A stretch of 64,000 nt of DNA from Shinella sp. (GTDB lineage: Bacteria > Pseudomonadota > Alphaproteobacteria > Rhizobiales > Rhizobiaceae): NCBI GenBank assembly GCA_003248775.1, contig QFQX01000006.1, positions 62,001-126,000 on the forward strand, written 5' to 3'. Positions within the stretch are counted from its first letter, which is position 1. Each line of letters starts with the position of its first letter. Position numbers and translations under genes: made by a program. The notes under the pieces are model-generated. The model was not told the origin of the DNA. It worked only from the letters and a program-made list of their open reading frames with translations, and made no database searches. Below, piece after piece: positions 34,185 to 43,127 of this stretch.

Positions 34185-35144
34185 ATGAAAAACATAAAGA
34201 GAAGAACCCTGCTGACAACGGCGGTCACGTCGTTGATCGTCGCCGGTTCCTATCCATTGACACGGGCGCAGGGTATTGGCGGCCTTGCCAATTCAACGGC
34301 GCAGACCATCCGCGACAAAAGGCCCGTCGTCCACGATGGCGGCATCAGGTTCGGCGCTTATGATCCGCACGGGGATTTCGCAAGCCAGCGCAATGTCTCG
34401 ACCGAAGGGCTTTTTCTGCCGTGGGAAGACGTCGATCTCGACTCCCTGAAACTGGCCGATACCTACGCGCTGGAAAGGAACCGCAACCTGCTCATCACTA
34501 TCGAACCCTGGTCGTGGGATGTCAACTGGCGCCTGACCTCGGGACAGTTGCGGGAAAAGGTGATGCGCGGCGATTACGACGTCAACATGCAGACGATCGC
34601 GGCGTTGATCGGCCAGATGAAGAGCCCGGTCATCGTGCGCTGGGCTCAGGAAATGGAAGATACGTCGGGCCGCTTTTCATGGGCCGGGTGGGCGCCGCAG
34701 GATTACATCACCGCCTACAGGCGGATGATGGACATCCTGCGGCGGGAGGCCCCGAAGGCGGATCGCATGTGGTCGCCGAAGGGGCTGCCGAACCTCACGG
34801 CCTACTATCCCGGAGACAACTATGTCGATCTGGTAGGTCTCTCTGTCTTCGGTCTCGAGGGATATGACGAGCGGGCCTATGGCGCGCCGCGCAACTTTCC
34901 GCAGAGCCTGAAGCAGGGATACGATCTGGTGGAAGGTTTCGGCAAGCCGGTCTGGGTCGCCGAATTCGGCTACGAAGGAAGCGACCGCTACATCACGCCC
35001 TGGATGCAGGAGGCCACGCTGAAACGGGACGAATTCCCGGCACTTGTAGAAGTCGTTTACTTCAACGACCGCGATGTGCACGCATGGCCCTTCAACCTCG
35101 GTCGCCCCGACTGGCGCGTGCTCCGAGGCCAGGCGACCAACTGA
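34185..35144 (+). CDS. Exported GH26-like glycoside hydrolase of the polysaccharide operon
   Basis: The 319-residue protein has an N-terminal export signal with a twin-arginine-like stretch (KNIKRRTLLTTAVTS). Its TIM-barrel domain resembles glycoside hydrolase family 26. The probable acid/base is E156 in RWAQEMED, with Gln where mannanases usually have His, and the probable nucleophile is E260 in WVAEFGYEG. It likely trims or releases the polymer made by the upstream synthase. An embedded hydrolase is common in synthase-dependent systems. The start follows AAGGAGGAA. A hairpin 55 bp downstream ends the operon. Confidence 0.78.
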   Translation: MKNIKRRTLLTTAVTSLIVAGSYPLTRAQGIGGLANSTAQTIRDKRPVVHDGGIRFGAYDPHGDFASQRNVSTEGLFLPWEDVDLDSLKLADTYALERNRNLLITIEPWSWDVNWRLTSGQLREKVMRGDYDVNMQTIAALIGQMKSPVIVRWAQEMEDTSGRFSWAGWAPQDYITAYRRMMDILRREAPKADRMWSPKGLPNLTAYYPGDNYVDLVGLSVFGLEGYDERAYGAPRNFPQSLKQGYDLVEGFGKPVWVAEFGYEGSDRYITPWMQEATLKRDEFPALVEVVYFNDRDVHAWPFNLGRPDWRVLRGQATN

Positions 35145-35198
35145 CCGGTAAACATTTCTGCTTGCCGTCGGGGGAAATAAAAGGGGGACGGTGAGTAA

Positions 35199-35236
35199 GG
35201 CCGGAGCAACTCGATCGGTTGCTCCGGCCTGTTTGA
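35199..35236 (+). terminator. Terminator-like hairpin after the polysaccharide operon
   Basis: Arms GGCCGGAGCAA (35199-35209) and TTGCTCCGGCC (35219-35229) form a perfect 11-bp stem with a 9-base loop, followed by a weak T-rich TGTTTGAT. It lies 55 bp after the GH26 stop and is a good candidate for the end of the uxs-to-GH26 transcript. Confidence 0.65.
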
Positions 35237-35397
35237 TATCTGGAATGTTGTTTTGTCGCTCATTTGCCTGCCGTAATAGTTCGAGGCATCGACTTGCCTG
35301 CACCTTGCCTATCGAGTAGCACCACCTTAAACGCGCTGGGCCTGAAACGGGGCGGACCCGGTACCCATTTTGAGCGGACATCGGAAGGTTGTGACTG

Positions 35398-36504
35398 GTG
35401 AAGGTGCTACATTTCTTCAAGACCTACTGGCCGGACACTTTCGGCGGCGTTGAGCGAACGATCCATGCGTTGGCAAAAGGAGGTCGCGCTCACGGTATCG
35501 AAGCCGATGTATTATCTCTCAGCCGTTCGCCGATTGAAAACACCCGCGAGTTCGATGGTCATATGGCTTACAAGGCGAAGCTGGATCTCGAGTTCGCATC
35601 TACTGGCTTTTCGCGCGAGGCTTTTTCGCGGTTCCGTGAACTCAGCACCAGGGCCGACGTGGTTCACTATCACTTTCCCTGGCCCTTCATGGATGTCGTT
35701 CATCTTCTGTCGCCGCCGGGCAAGCCGACGGTCGTTACTTACCATTCGGACATCGTGAAGCAAAAGACGTTGTTGCGTCTCTATGCTCCACTCATGCATC
35801 GTCTCTTGTCGAGCGTGGACAGGATCGTGGCTACGTCGCCAAACTATCTCATGACCAGCGAGGTGCTCCAGAGACATAGGGAGAAGACGTTGGTTATTCC
35901 GATCGGTCTCGATCCGGCCGACTATCCGCGGGCAAGCGAGGAGGAAAAGGCGAAATGGCGTAGCCGCTTTCCGCGGCCTTTCTTTTTGTTCGTGGGTGTT
36001 CTTCGTTATTATAAGGGACTTCATATCCTGCTTGATGCGGCGCGCGCCGTCGATGCCGATATCGTCATTGTCGGTGATGGTCCCACACGGCAGGAATTAG
36101 AGGAAAAGGCTGCATCGGCCTCTTTAACGAACGTTCACTTCCTCGGAGCACTGCCGGATTCAGCGAAGGCCGCGTTACTGGAAATCTGTCGCGGTTTTGT
36201 CTTTCCCTCCCACTTGCGGTCAGAAGCGTACGGCCTCTCGCTTGTGGAGGCTGCGATGTTCGGCAAGCCGATGATTAGCTGCGAGATCGGGACGGGGACC
36301 AGTTTCGTTAATCAGGATGACGAGACCGGAATAGTCGTTCCACCGCAAGATCCGGCAGCTTTGGCGGCGGCAATGAATCGCTTGTTGCTCGACGATGTTT
36401 TCTGCCGTGCGGCGGGCTTAAAGGCGAGTGAACGTGCGCAGAGTGTCATGAGTGCTGCGAGTATGACGGCCGCCTACGCTAATCTCTATAGGCAAATTGT
36501 GTAG
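35398..36504 (+). CDS. Family 4 glycosyltransferase
   Basis: The 368-residue GT-B enzyme starts KVLHFFKTYWPDTFGGVERTIHALAKGG. Its C-terminal donor-site region is FLFVGVLRYYKGLHILLDAA, then IVGDGPTRQELEEKA, and then SEAYGLSLVEAAMFGKPMISCEIGTGTSFVN, with the EX7E glutamates. The start codon appears to be GTG at 35398, with GGAAGG about 8 bp upstream. Acceptor and sugar are unknown; a surface polysaccharide is likely. It follows the polysaccharide operon's hairpin, so it is a separate transcript. Codon use and base composition look somewhat less GC-rich than its neighbours, a weak hint of transfer. Confidence 0.78.
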   Translation: MKVLHFFKTYWPDTFGGVERTIHALAKGGRAHGIEADVLSLSRSPIENTREFDGHMAYKAKLDLEFASTGFSREAFSRFRELSTRADVVHYHFPWPFMDVVHLLSPPGKPTVVTYHSDIVKQKTLLRLYAPLMHRLLSSVDRIVATSPNYLMTSEVLQRHREKTLVIPIGLDPADYPRASEEEKAKWRSRFPRPFFLFVGVLRYYKGLHILLDAARAVDADIVIVGDGPTRQELEEKAASASLTNVHFLGALPDSAKAALLEICRGFVFPSHLRSEAYGLSLVEAAMFGKPMISCEIGTGTSFVNQDDETGIVVPPQDPAALAAAMNRLLLDDVFCRAAGLKASERAQSVMSAASMTAAYANLYRQIV

Positions 36505-36799
36505 GCATCCGTTTTAAGACACCCCACTTTGCAATCAGGTTTGGCTGAGCCAGCAACTCCGCATAGGGCTTTCCGCAACAAGCGGGCGAATAACGCTCGA
36601 CGGTCACTTTGGCATTGGTGATCAGGCGCTTTCGCATGAGGTTCGCGATGTCATGATGAGCCGCCATAAAGCATCGCGCTTATCCGCGAATCGATGACCT
36701 GGTCGCGCGCATTTCGCATGGGCATCAGGTCGCCAATGATGCCAAAACGATATCCGGTACGACTGGAAAATCAAGGAATTAAGGGCATTTAGGGAGAAT
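36505..36799. other. Intergenic stretch between the GT4 gene and tRNA-Gln, no gene recognised
   Basis: These 295 bp contain only a 62-codon minus-strand frame (36479-36667) that resembles nothing I recognise and overlaps the glycosyltransferase 3' end. No ribosome site supports it. Its position beside a tRNA makes a decayed mobile-element remnant possible, but no terminal repeats or transposase motifs were found. Confidence 0.4.
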
Positions 36800-36873
36800 T
36801 GGCTGGGGAACCTGGATTCGAACCAAGATCGACGGAGTCAGAGTCCGCTGTTCTACCATTGAACTATTCCCCA
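36800..36873 (-). tRNA. tRNA-Gln (anticodon CTG), CCA encoded
   Basis: On the minus strand the 7-bp acceptor stem TGGGGAA/TTCCCCA is followed by discriminator G and an encoded CCA. The D-arm has AGTTCAATGGTAGAAC. The anticodon stem GCGGA/TCCGT encloses CTCTGAC, giving anticodon CTG for CAG. The T-arm has GGTTCGAATCC. The cloverleaf is complete and 74 nt long. Confidence 0.93.
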
Positions 36874-37101
36874 ACGGAGCGAAGCGCCTTGGGGCGTCCG
36901 TTGGTGAGCGGGCTTATAACCAAAAAGATTGCGGCTTGCAAATACCCGTTTTGAAAAAACTTTGCAAAAAAATGACATGGGCGCCGAGCGTGGGGGCAAG
37001 GTGTTCGAAACAGTGGTAAAAACAGTTTGGCTAATAGGCAGCTCGCTGATATCATTTTGCCAACGAAAATCGAAAAGGCGCCTGCAGCATGACTTCGGCC
37101 A

Positions 37102-38724
37102 ATGTCGGAGCCTTTGCGCGGCGCGATGGGCAAGACAGTGACAGACCCCGATCGCGGCCAGAGGCCGCCAAGCGACGGGGCGTCGACGGGTAAGCGCAAA
37201 GGCGGGGGTTCCCGCCGGCGCGGCAAGGCCAAGAGGGGTGCAGCGCCGCAGGCGGGTGCTGTCTCTCAGGCTTTGGAGCATGCTGCGAATCAGGCGGCTG
37301 CTACGCGACGTTCCGATATCGACGCGGCCGATGGCCCCGTTCGCAAACGCAAGAAGCGTCGGCGAAATCGTTCGGGCCATAAGGGTTCCGAGGCGATTGC
37401 CGCGCAGGCGGTCGAGAAGACCTCTTCCGACAAGATTTCGACGCATGATGCACCCGCCGCCGATGGTCGTGCGGGCAAGAAGCGTCGTCGAAGCCGCAAC
37501 CGTCGTGGTGCGCATGTGCGGCCGCTGGCCCCTGCCGGCGCGCAGCCGCAGGCCTCTTCCGCCCGGCAGACGACGCCGGAAACGGCGCCCGCGCAGCCGC
37601 ATCATCATCCGCGTCCGCATCTCCCCGCCGATCACCAACACCATGGCGGTCGCCGCAATCCGCAGCACCAGACGGAGCGAGGCAGGGGAGCTTCGGGTCA
37701 TGACCAATGGCCGGATGATCTCTATGCCGCTCTCGATCTCGGCACCAACAATTGCCGCCTGCTGATCGCCCAGCCCACCCGTCCGGGCCAGTTTCGTGTG
37801 GTCGATGCCTTTTCGCGCATTGTTCGCCTCGGGGAAGGGCTTGCGGCCCATGGCCGGCTTTCTGCTGAAGCTATGGATCGCGCCGTCGAGGCGCTGCGCG
37901 TCTGCGCCGGAAAACTGGCGGGTCGTCAGATCAGGCGTATGCGGCTGATCGCGACCGAAGCCTGCCGCGCTGCCGAAAATGGCGAGGAGTTCCTGGCGCG
38001 CGTGACCGTCGAAACCGGGCTTGAGCTCGAGATCATCAATCGCGAAACGGAAGCGCGGCTTGCCGTATCCGGTTGCTCTTCTCTGGTCGGTCGCGAGGCG
38101 CGTTCGGTGGTGCTCTTCGATATCGGTGGCGGCTCGTCCGAGATCGCGGTTATCCGTATCGGCGATAATCGTTCAAGCCGTCTTGCCAACCATATCACCC
38201 ACTGGACATCGCTGCCCGTCGGCGTGGTCACCCTGTCGGAGCGCCATGGCGGCAAGGATGTAACGCCTGTCATTTTTGAAGCGATGATACAGGAAGTGCA
38301 GGGCATGCTGGAGCGGTTCGACTGCCCGCCGGCGTCGGGATCGAACGCAAGCGACGAGGGTTTTCACCTGATCGGCACGTCCGGAACGGTGACGACGCTT
38401 GCCGGCGTCCATCTCGATCTTCCTCGTTACGACCGCCGCAAGGTGGATGGCCTGTGGCTTTCGGATTCCGAGGTTTCGGCCATGCAGGCAAAGCTCCTGT
38501 CCTGGGACTATGCCGGACGCGCCGCCAACCCCTGCATTGGCCCGGACCGTGCCGATCTGGTGCTGGCCGGCTGCGCTATCCTGGAGGCGATTCGCCGTCG
38601 CTGGCCATCGAGCCGCATGCGCGTGGCCGACCGGGGCTTGAGGGAAGGACTGCTGACAGACATGATGGCCGATGACGGGGTGTGGCGGCGCGGCCGTCCG
38701 CGCCGGCCCCATAAGGAGCGTTGA
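37102..38724 (+). CDS. Ppx/GppA-family exopolyphosphatase with a basic low-complexity N-terminus
   Basis: The 540-residue protein has an ASKHA-fold Ppx/GppA domain from about residue 208: LYAALDLGTNNCRLLIA, ATEACRAAENGEEF, VLFDIGGGSSEIAVI and GTSGTVTTLAGVHLDLPRY. The family hydrolyses polyphosphate or pppGpp. The first 200 residues are highly basic and disordered, rich in Arg, Lys, Ala and His, with KRKGGGSRRRGKAKRG-like runs, and could bind polyphosphate or RNA. Neither ATG 37102 nor ATG 37126 has a clear ribosome site, so the start is uncertain. The rlmE gene follows by 4 bp, an arrangement linking it to ribosome biology. Confidence 0.8.
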   Translation: MSEPLRGAMGKTVTDPDRGQRPPSDGASTGKRKGGGSRRRGKAKRGAAPQAGAVSQALEHAANQAAATRRSDIDAADGPVRKRKKRRRNRSGHKGSEAIAAQAVEKTSSDKISTHDAPAADGRAGKKRRRSRNRRGAHVRPLAPAGAQPQASSARQTTPETAPAQPHHHPRPHLPADHQHHGGRRNPQHQTERGRGASGHDQWPDDLYAALDLGTNNCRLLIAQPTRPGQFRVVDAFSRIVRLGEGLAAHGRLSAEAMDRAVEALRVCAGKLAGRQIRRMRLIATEACRAAENGEEFLARVTVETGLELEIINRETEARLAVSGCSSLVGREARSVVLFDIGGGSSEIAVIRIGDNRSSRLANHITHWTSLPVGVVTLSERHGGKDVTPVIFEAMIQEVQGMLERFDCPPASGSNASDEGFHLIGTSGTVTTLAGVHLDLPRYDRRKVDGLWLSDSEVSAMQAKLLSWDYAGRAANPCIGPDRADLVLAGCAILEAIRRRWPSSRMRVADRGLREGLLTDMMADDGVWRRGRPRRPHKER

Positions 38725-38728
38725 CGCA

Positions 38729-39457
38729 ATGACCAAACCACCTGTGGGCCGCAAGCTCGGCCAGAAGGTCAAGAAGGGCAAGCTCAAGGCTTCCTCCCGC
38801 CGCTGGCTCGAACGCCATATCAACGATCCCTATGTGCAGCGGGCGAAGCTCGAGGGTTACCGCGCGCGCGCGGCCTTCAAGCTGCTGGAGATCGACGAGA
38901 AGCACCAGATCCTCAAGGGTGCGAGGCGCGTCATCGATCTCGGTGCAGCTCCCGGAAGCTGGTCGCAGATCGCAGCCAACGTTACCGGCTCGACCGATGA
39001 AGACATCCGCGTTGCCGCGATCGACTTCCTCGAAATGGCGCCCCTTCCGGGCGTCAAGGTTCTGCAGCTCGACTTTCTCGATCCCGATGCGCCGCAGAAG
39101 CTGATCGAAGCCGTTGGCGGTACGCCCAACCTCGTCATCTCCGACATGGCGGCCCCGACGACCGGTCACCAGAAGACGGACCATCTGCGCACCATGCATC
39201 TCTGCGAGGTCGCGGCCCATTTCGCTGTCGAGGTTCTGGCCGAAGGTGGCCATTTCCTGGCGAAGACGTTCCAGGGGGGCACGGAAAAGGAACTGCTCAC
39301 CATGCTGAAGCAGAATTTCCGTCAGGTCGTTCATGTGAAGCCGGGGTCGTCGCGTGCCGAATCGGTGGAAATGTTCCTGCTGGCCAAGGGCTTCAAGGGA
39401 CGCCGTACTTCCGAACCGCAGGATGCGGAAGGCGAGACAGCCGAAGCCGAGGAATGA
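38729..39457 (+). CDS. rlmE: 23S rRNA (uridine-2552-2'-O)-methyltransferase RlmE
   Basis: The 242-residue RrmJ/FtsJ-family enzyme methylates the 2'-O of U2552 in the A-loop of 23S rRNA during large-subunit assembly. Visible are the SRRWLERHINDPYVQRAKLEGYRARAAFKLLEI start with the first catalytic Lys, the SAM motif VIDLGAAPGSWSQ, the catalytic Asp in NLVISDMAAPTTGH and the late Lys in FLAKTFQGG. A basic leader (KLGQKVKKGKLKASSRR) is usual in alphaproteobacteria. GGAGCG lies before ATG 38729. The gene follows the Ppx-like gene by 4 bp and should be cotranscribed. Confidence 0.92.
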   Translation: MTKPPVGRKLGQKVKKGKLKASSRRWLERHINDPYVQRAKLEGYRARAAFKLLEIDEKHQILKGARRVIDLGAAPGSWSQIAANVTGSTDEDIRVAAIDFLEMAPLPGVKVLQLDFLDPDAPQKLIEAVGGTPNLVISDMAAPTTGHQKTDHLRTMHLCEVAAHFAVEVLAEGGHFLAKTFQGGTEKELLTMLKQNFRQVVHVKPGSSRAESVEMFLLAKGFKGRRTSEPQDAEGETAEAEE

Positions 39458-39466
39458 GCCGCCGAC

Positions 39467-39850
39467 ATGCTGCTCTATGTCACGATCGGCACCAATGATC
39501 TCGCCCGCGCCATCCCTTTCTATGATGCCGCACTCGCCCCGCTTGGCCTGAAGCGCCAGCGGACGGATGCGGTCGAGGCGGGTTACGGCGCGGATGGCGA
39601 TGTGCGCTGCCGTCTCTGGGTTACAAAACCCTTTGACCGGAAGCCCGCGACCCGTGGCAACGGTTCCATGGTCGCGCTGAAAGCGATGACCCGCTCAGCG
39701 GTCGATGCATTTCATGCGGCGGCCCTGGCCAATGCTGGCACGGATGCTGGCCCACCGGGTCTCAGGCCTTTTCACGCGCATTTCTACGCCGCCTATGTGC
39801 GCGATCCCGATGGGAACAAGCTCTCCGCCGTCTGCGAGCGGCCGGAATAA
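39467..39850 (+). CDS. VOC-family (glyoxalase-like) protein
   Basis: The 127-residue single-domain vicinal-oxygen-chelate protein has the start MLLYVTIGTNDLARAIPFYDAALAPLGL, typical of the family. It ends with HAHFYAAYVRDPDGNKLSAVCERPE, where His and Glu metal ligands are expected. Such proteins range from lyases to dioxygenases and antibiotic-binding proteins; nothing here fixes a substrate. It starts 9 bp after the rlmE stop, so it may be cotranscribed, and it is convergent with the MFS transporter gene. Confidence 0.8.
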   Translation: MLLYVTIGTNDLARAIPFYDAALAPLGLKRQRTDAVEAGYGADGDVRCRLWVTKPFDRKPATRGNGSMVALKAMTRSAVDAFHAAALANAGTDAGPPGLRPFHAHFYAAYVRDPDGNKLSAVCERPE

Positions 39851-39863
39851 TCCGGCCTGAGTC

Positions 39864-41273
39864 TCATTTTACGGGTATGTTCTCGCTGGCGTCCGACGGC
39901 CCGCGATGGCCTGATACGGCGGAGCCCGCGTCAGGTGCCAGCCCGATGAAGGGTATCACTGCCAGAAGCGAGAGCGCTGCGACGACCGCGAAGGCGAGGT
40001 GGAAATCGGCAAGCGCCAGCTCCCGTCCGTGAAACGCGATATTGGCCTCGAGAATGGCGGCTGCAACGGCGACCCCAAGCGCAAGACTGACCTGTTGAAT
40101 GACCGAGCTCATCGACGTTGCCTGGCTGGCTTGATCGTCTTCGATATCGGCATAACCCAGCGAATTGACGCCGGTGAAGAAGAACGAGCGGCAGAAACCT
40201 GCGACGAGCAGGAAGGCCATGATCACGTAATGGGGCGTGCCGGGGGAGAAGAAGGAATTGGCTGCCGTCATCGTGGCGCCGCCGAGTGCCGCGATGATCA
40301 GCACGCTGCGGAAACCGGCGGCGGCAAACACGCGCCGTGCCATGAACTTGGTGGTGATCGCGCCGATGGCCCCGATGAAGGTGATGAGGCCGGACTGGAA
40401 GGGCGTCATGCCGAAACCGAGCTGCAGCATCAGCGGCATCAGGAAGGGTACTGCGCCGGTCGAGATGCGGAAGATCGTGCCGCCAGTGATCGAGGCGCGG
40501 AAGGCGCGATTGCGGAATAGCCCGAGATTGAGCAGCGGCGCAGGATGACGCTTGGCATGCCGCACGTAAAGAACGCCGCTGATGATCCCGATGGCGACGG
40601 CGCCGAAGCCGATCTGCAGCGGCAGCGCCGGCAGGCTGACGACCGAGAGACCGAACACCACGCCTGAGGTGGCGAGAGCCATGTAGACAAAACCCTTGAG
40701 GTCTATGGCCGAGGTCGAAGTCGGGGGCACCTCCGGGAGATAGATCGTGGAAAGCCACACGCCGACAAAGCCGATCGGCACATTGATCAGGAAGATCCAC
40801 TGCCAGCTGAAGTAGGTGGTGATGAAACCGCCGACCGGCGGCCCCGTCAGCGGGCCGACAAGGGCCGGAATGGTCAGGAGCGCCATGGCGGAGACGAGTT
40901 CGCTGCGCTTGGTGGTTCGAAGCAGCACGAGACGCCCGACGGGCGTCATCATCGTGCCGCCCATGCCCTGCAGGAAGCGGGCGCCGACGAAGGCGAGAAG
41001 CGACTGGGAGGTCGCGCAGAGAATGGAGCCGGCGATGAAGACGAGGATGGCCGCGCGGAAGATCTTCTTCGCGCCATAGCGGTCCGCCATCCATCCGCTG
41101 ACGGGAATGAAGATCGCAAGCGCCACCATGTAGGAGGTGAGCGCCAGCTTCAGCGTGATCGGGCCGACGCCGAGGTCGGTCGCAATCGCCGGCAGCGCTG
41201 TTGAAATCACCGTCGAGTCCATCTGCTCCATGAAGAGCGCAACGGCGAGAATGAGCGGGGTGATGCGGTTCAT
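39864..41273 (-). CDS. DHA2-type MFS drug exporter
   Basis: The 469-residue transporter has about 14 hydrophobic segments and DHA2 signatures: MEQMDSTVISTALPAIATDLG in the first helix (motif D1), SGWMADRYGAKKIFRAAI for the loop 2-3 motif A, and LTGPPVGGFITTYFSWQWIFLINVPIG for motif C. It should export hydrophobic drugs or metabolites using the proton gradient. The substrate is unknown. It stands alone, convergent with the VOC gene. Its promoter lies in the 194-bp gap shared with the divergent metallo-hydrolase gene. Confidence 0.85.
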   Translation of the reverse strand: MNRITPLILAVALFMEQMDSTVISTALPAIATDLGVGPITLKLALTSYMVALAIFIPVSGWMADRYGAKKIFRAAILVFIAGSILCATSQSLLAFVGARFLQGMGGTMMTPVGRLVLLRTTKRSELVSAMALLTIPALVGPLTGPPVGGFITTYFSWQWIFLINVPIGFVGVWLSTIYLPEVPPTSTSAIDLKGFVYMALATSGVVFGLSVVSLPALPLQIGFGAVAIGIISGVLYVRHAKRHPAPLLNLGLFRNRAFRASITGGTIFRISTGAVPFLMPLMLQLGFGMTPFQSGLITFIGAIGAITTKFMARRVFAAAGFRSVLIIAALGGATMTAANSFFSPGTPHYVIMAFLLVAGFCRSFFFTGVNSLGYADIEDDQASQATSMSSVIQQVSLALGVAVAAAILEANIAFHGRELALADFHLAFAVVAALSLLAVIPFIGLAPDAGSAVSGHRGPSDASENIPVK

Positions 41274-41467
41274 CAGGCGGTGATCCTGCGCGGCGGGGGA
41301 AGGCCAAGCGATGCCCTTTTAGCCGGAGCCAAGGCGTCTGCCAATGGTGTAGCTGTACGCCGGATCACGTCTGCGTGAGGCCGGTTTCCCCGCCGATAAG
41401 ATTGCCTATCTTGCCCGAATGGCCGTCATCCGGCGGCTCAATGGAACGTTTGAAAGGGGAGTAGGTA

Positions 41468-42451
41468 ATGACGGCAATGAACAGGCGCGTATTGCTCGGT
41501 AGCGCCGGGTTTGCGGCTTTGGCTGCCCCGATGGTCATGACCCGCGCGGCGGTGGCGCAGACCGAGGTGCCGGCGAAGGCGGACCATGCGTTGTCGCCTG
41601 ACATCCACGGGTTCAAGCTCGGCAGCTTCGAGGTCGTCGTGGTCAAGGATAGCGCAATGCCCTCCGGAGCACCCGGAGAAACGTTCGGGACGGATCAGTC
41701 GCCGGAGACCGTCGGAGAACTCCTTGAGCGGAATTTCCTGCCCAAGGACCGGTTCGTCAACAGTTTCTCGCCCGTACTCGTCAACACAGGCTCTGATGTC
41801 GTCCTGTTCGATACGGGGCTCGGAGAGGGCGCCCGCGCCAAGGGTGGCGGACGTCTGATCGAGGGGCTGGCTTCCGCCGGTTACAAGCCGGAAGACGTCT
41901 CCATCGTGGTGCTCACCCATATGCATGGCGATCACATCGGCGGCCTGATGGAGGGCGGCAAGCCAACCTTCCCGAACGCGCGCTATGTGACGGGGCAGAC
42001 GGAATATGACTTCTGGGTCGATCCGGCCCGGGCCGGAACGCCTGCCGAAAACGGCCACAAGGGAGTGCTAGCCAATGTGCGGCCGCTTGCCGAGAAGACG
42101 ACCTTCGTGGAGGGCGGGGCTTCCGTCGTGGCCGGGATCACCGCCGAGGCTGCCTTCGGTCATTCGCCGGGTCACATGATCTACCGGCTCGAATCGGAAG
42201 GTCGCCAGCTGCTCCTGTCAGCCGATACGGCCAACCATTTCGTGCTGTCGCTCCAGCGCCCGGACTGGGAGGTCAAGTTTGACATGGACAAGGCTGCGGC
42301 CGCCGCGACGCGCAAGCGGGTGTTCGACATGGTGGCGACGGATCGGTTGGCGTTCCTGGGCTACCACATGCCTTTCCCGGCCGCCGGCTATGTCGAAAAG
42401 CTCGATACGGGTTACCGTTTCGTGCCCAAGGCCTATCAGTTCGACATTTGA
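41468..42451 (+). CDS. Exported MBL-fold metallo-hydrolase
   Basis: The 327-residue protein has a twin-arginine signal (NRRVLLGSAGFAALAAPMV, cleavage near AVAQ). Its metallo-beta-lactamase domain has the zinc motif VLTHMHGDHIGG, ligands in HSPGHMIYRLE and LLLSADTANHF, and a last His in FLGYHMPFPAAG. The family includes lactonases and many unassigned periplasmic hydrolases. The start at 41468 follows GGGGAG; ATG 41477 (MNRRVLL) is possible. It is divergent from the MFS exporter gene, so the two could form a xenobiotic defence pair, but the substrate is unknown. Confidence 0.8.
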   Translation: MTAMNRRVLLGSAGFAALAAPMVMTRAAVAQTEVPAKADHALSPDIHGFKLGSFEVVVVKDSAMPSGAPGETFGTDQSPETVGELLERNFLPKDRFVNSFSPVLVNTGSDVVLFDTGLGEGARAKGGGRLIEGLASAGYKPEDVSIVVLTHMHGDHIGGLMEGGKPTFPNARYVTGQTEYDFWVDPARAGTPAENGHKGVLANVRPLAEKTTFVEGGASVVAGITAEAAFGHSPGHMIYRLESEGRQLLLSADTANHFVLSLQRPDWEVKFDMDKAAAAATRKRVFDMVATDRLAFLGYHMPFPAAGYVEKLDTGYRFVPKAYQFDI

Positions 42452-42516
42452 ACGCTGAACGGTATTCAGGCCGGAGATGATCCTGCCTGAATACCTGAAT
42501 GAAATCGTCGTAGGGC

Positions 42517-42828
42517 TTAGCCCTGATTGTGTAGCTCTTCGGCAGCCCGATGAAGCATGTCGAGCATCCGGCTCTGAATTTCGGTTTCCTTTACCTCGAC
42601 GCCTGCCGCTTCGAAATCGCTGCGCAGGCGCTCCAGTAGACGGTGCGGTTCGTTCACCTGTGTCAGCGCCAGTTCGCGGGCATAGGCTTCGCCATCGGTG
42701 CGGCCCATGGCTTCTGCAGCCCACTTGCCGATCAGGACGTTGCGGCGGACTTCCGCCTTGAACAGCATTTCCTGCTGGTGGGCATACTGGTCTTCGAATG
42801 CGCGGGCGCGCTGCTGCAGGTTGTTCAT
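42517..42828 (-). CDS. F1-ATPase inhibitor zeta-subunit homologue (DUF1476)
   Basis: The 103-residue protein starts MNNLQQRARAFEDQYAHQQEMLFKAEVRRNVLIGKWAAE, matching the alphaproteobacterial DUF1476 family. Paracoccus denitrificans zeta is the characterised member and inhibits the F1FO-ATPase through its N-terminal helix. I chose ATG 42826-42828, preceded by AAGGGG; the longer frame to 42981 is not supported. It is monocistronic and divergent from guaB. In rhizobia the inhibitory potency of this protein is reported to vary, so the role is inferred from the family. Confidence 0.85.
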   Translation of the reverse strand: MNNLQQRARAFEDQYAHQQEMLFKAEVRRNVLIGKWAAEAMGRTDGEAYARELALTQVNEPHRLLERLRSDFEAAGVEVKETEIQSRMLDMLHRAAEELHNQG

Positions 42829-43127
42829 CGTACTTACCCCTTGTTTCCCCAGGCCCGTTCTTGAGCCTGCGATGACCTTACAGGCAGACCTTTCAAGGTC
42901 GGTTTGGAAAATCGGTAAAATCTTTTGCAATGCACAAAAATACGCTTCCGATGCTGCGTTTGTGGTTTTGCAAGTCTGCAATGCACGTCCGTCGAGGTTT
43001 TCCTATTCCCTTCCTGTCATGAACGTGTTACCAGCCCTCGCCAACTTCCAAGCATTTCATGCAGGAGCGTCCGGGGGAGATACCCCTTTCCCGGAGGATT
43101 CTGCCTATTCAACCGAAGGAATTGGCA

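Noticed and set aside
36479..36667. 62-codon minus-strand frame near tRNA-Gln
   Set aside because: No ribosome site, no recognisable motif, overlaps the GT4 gene end; kept only as part of an unassigned stretch.
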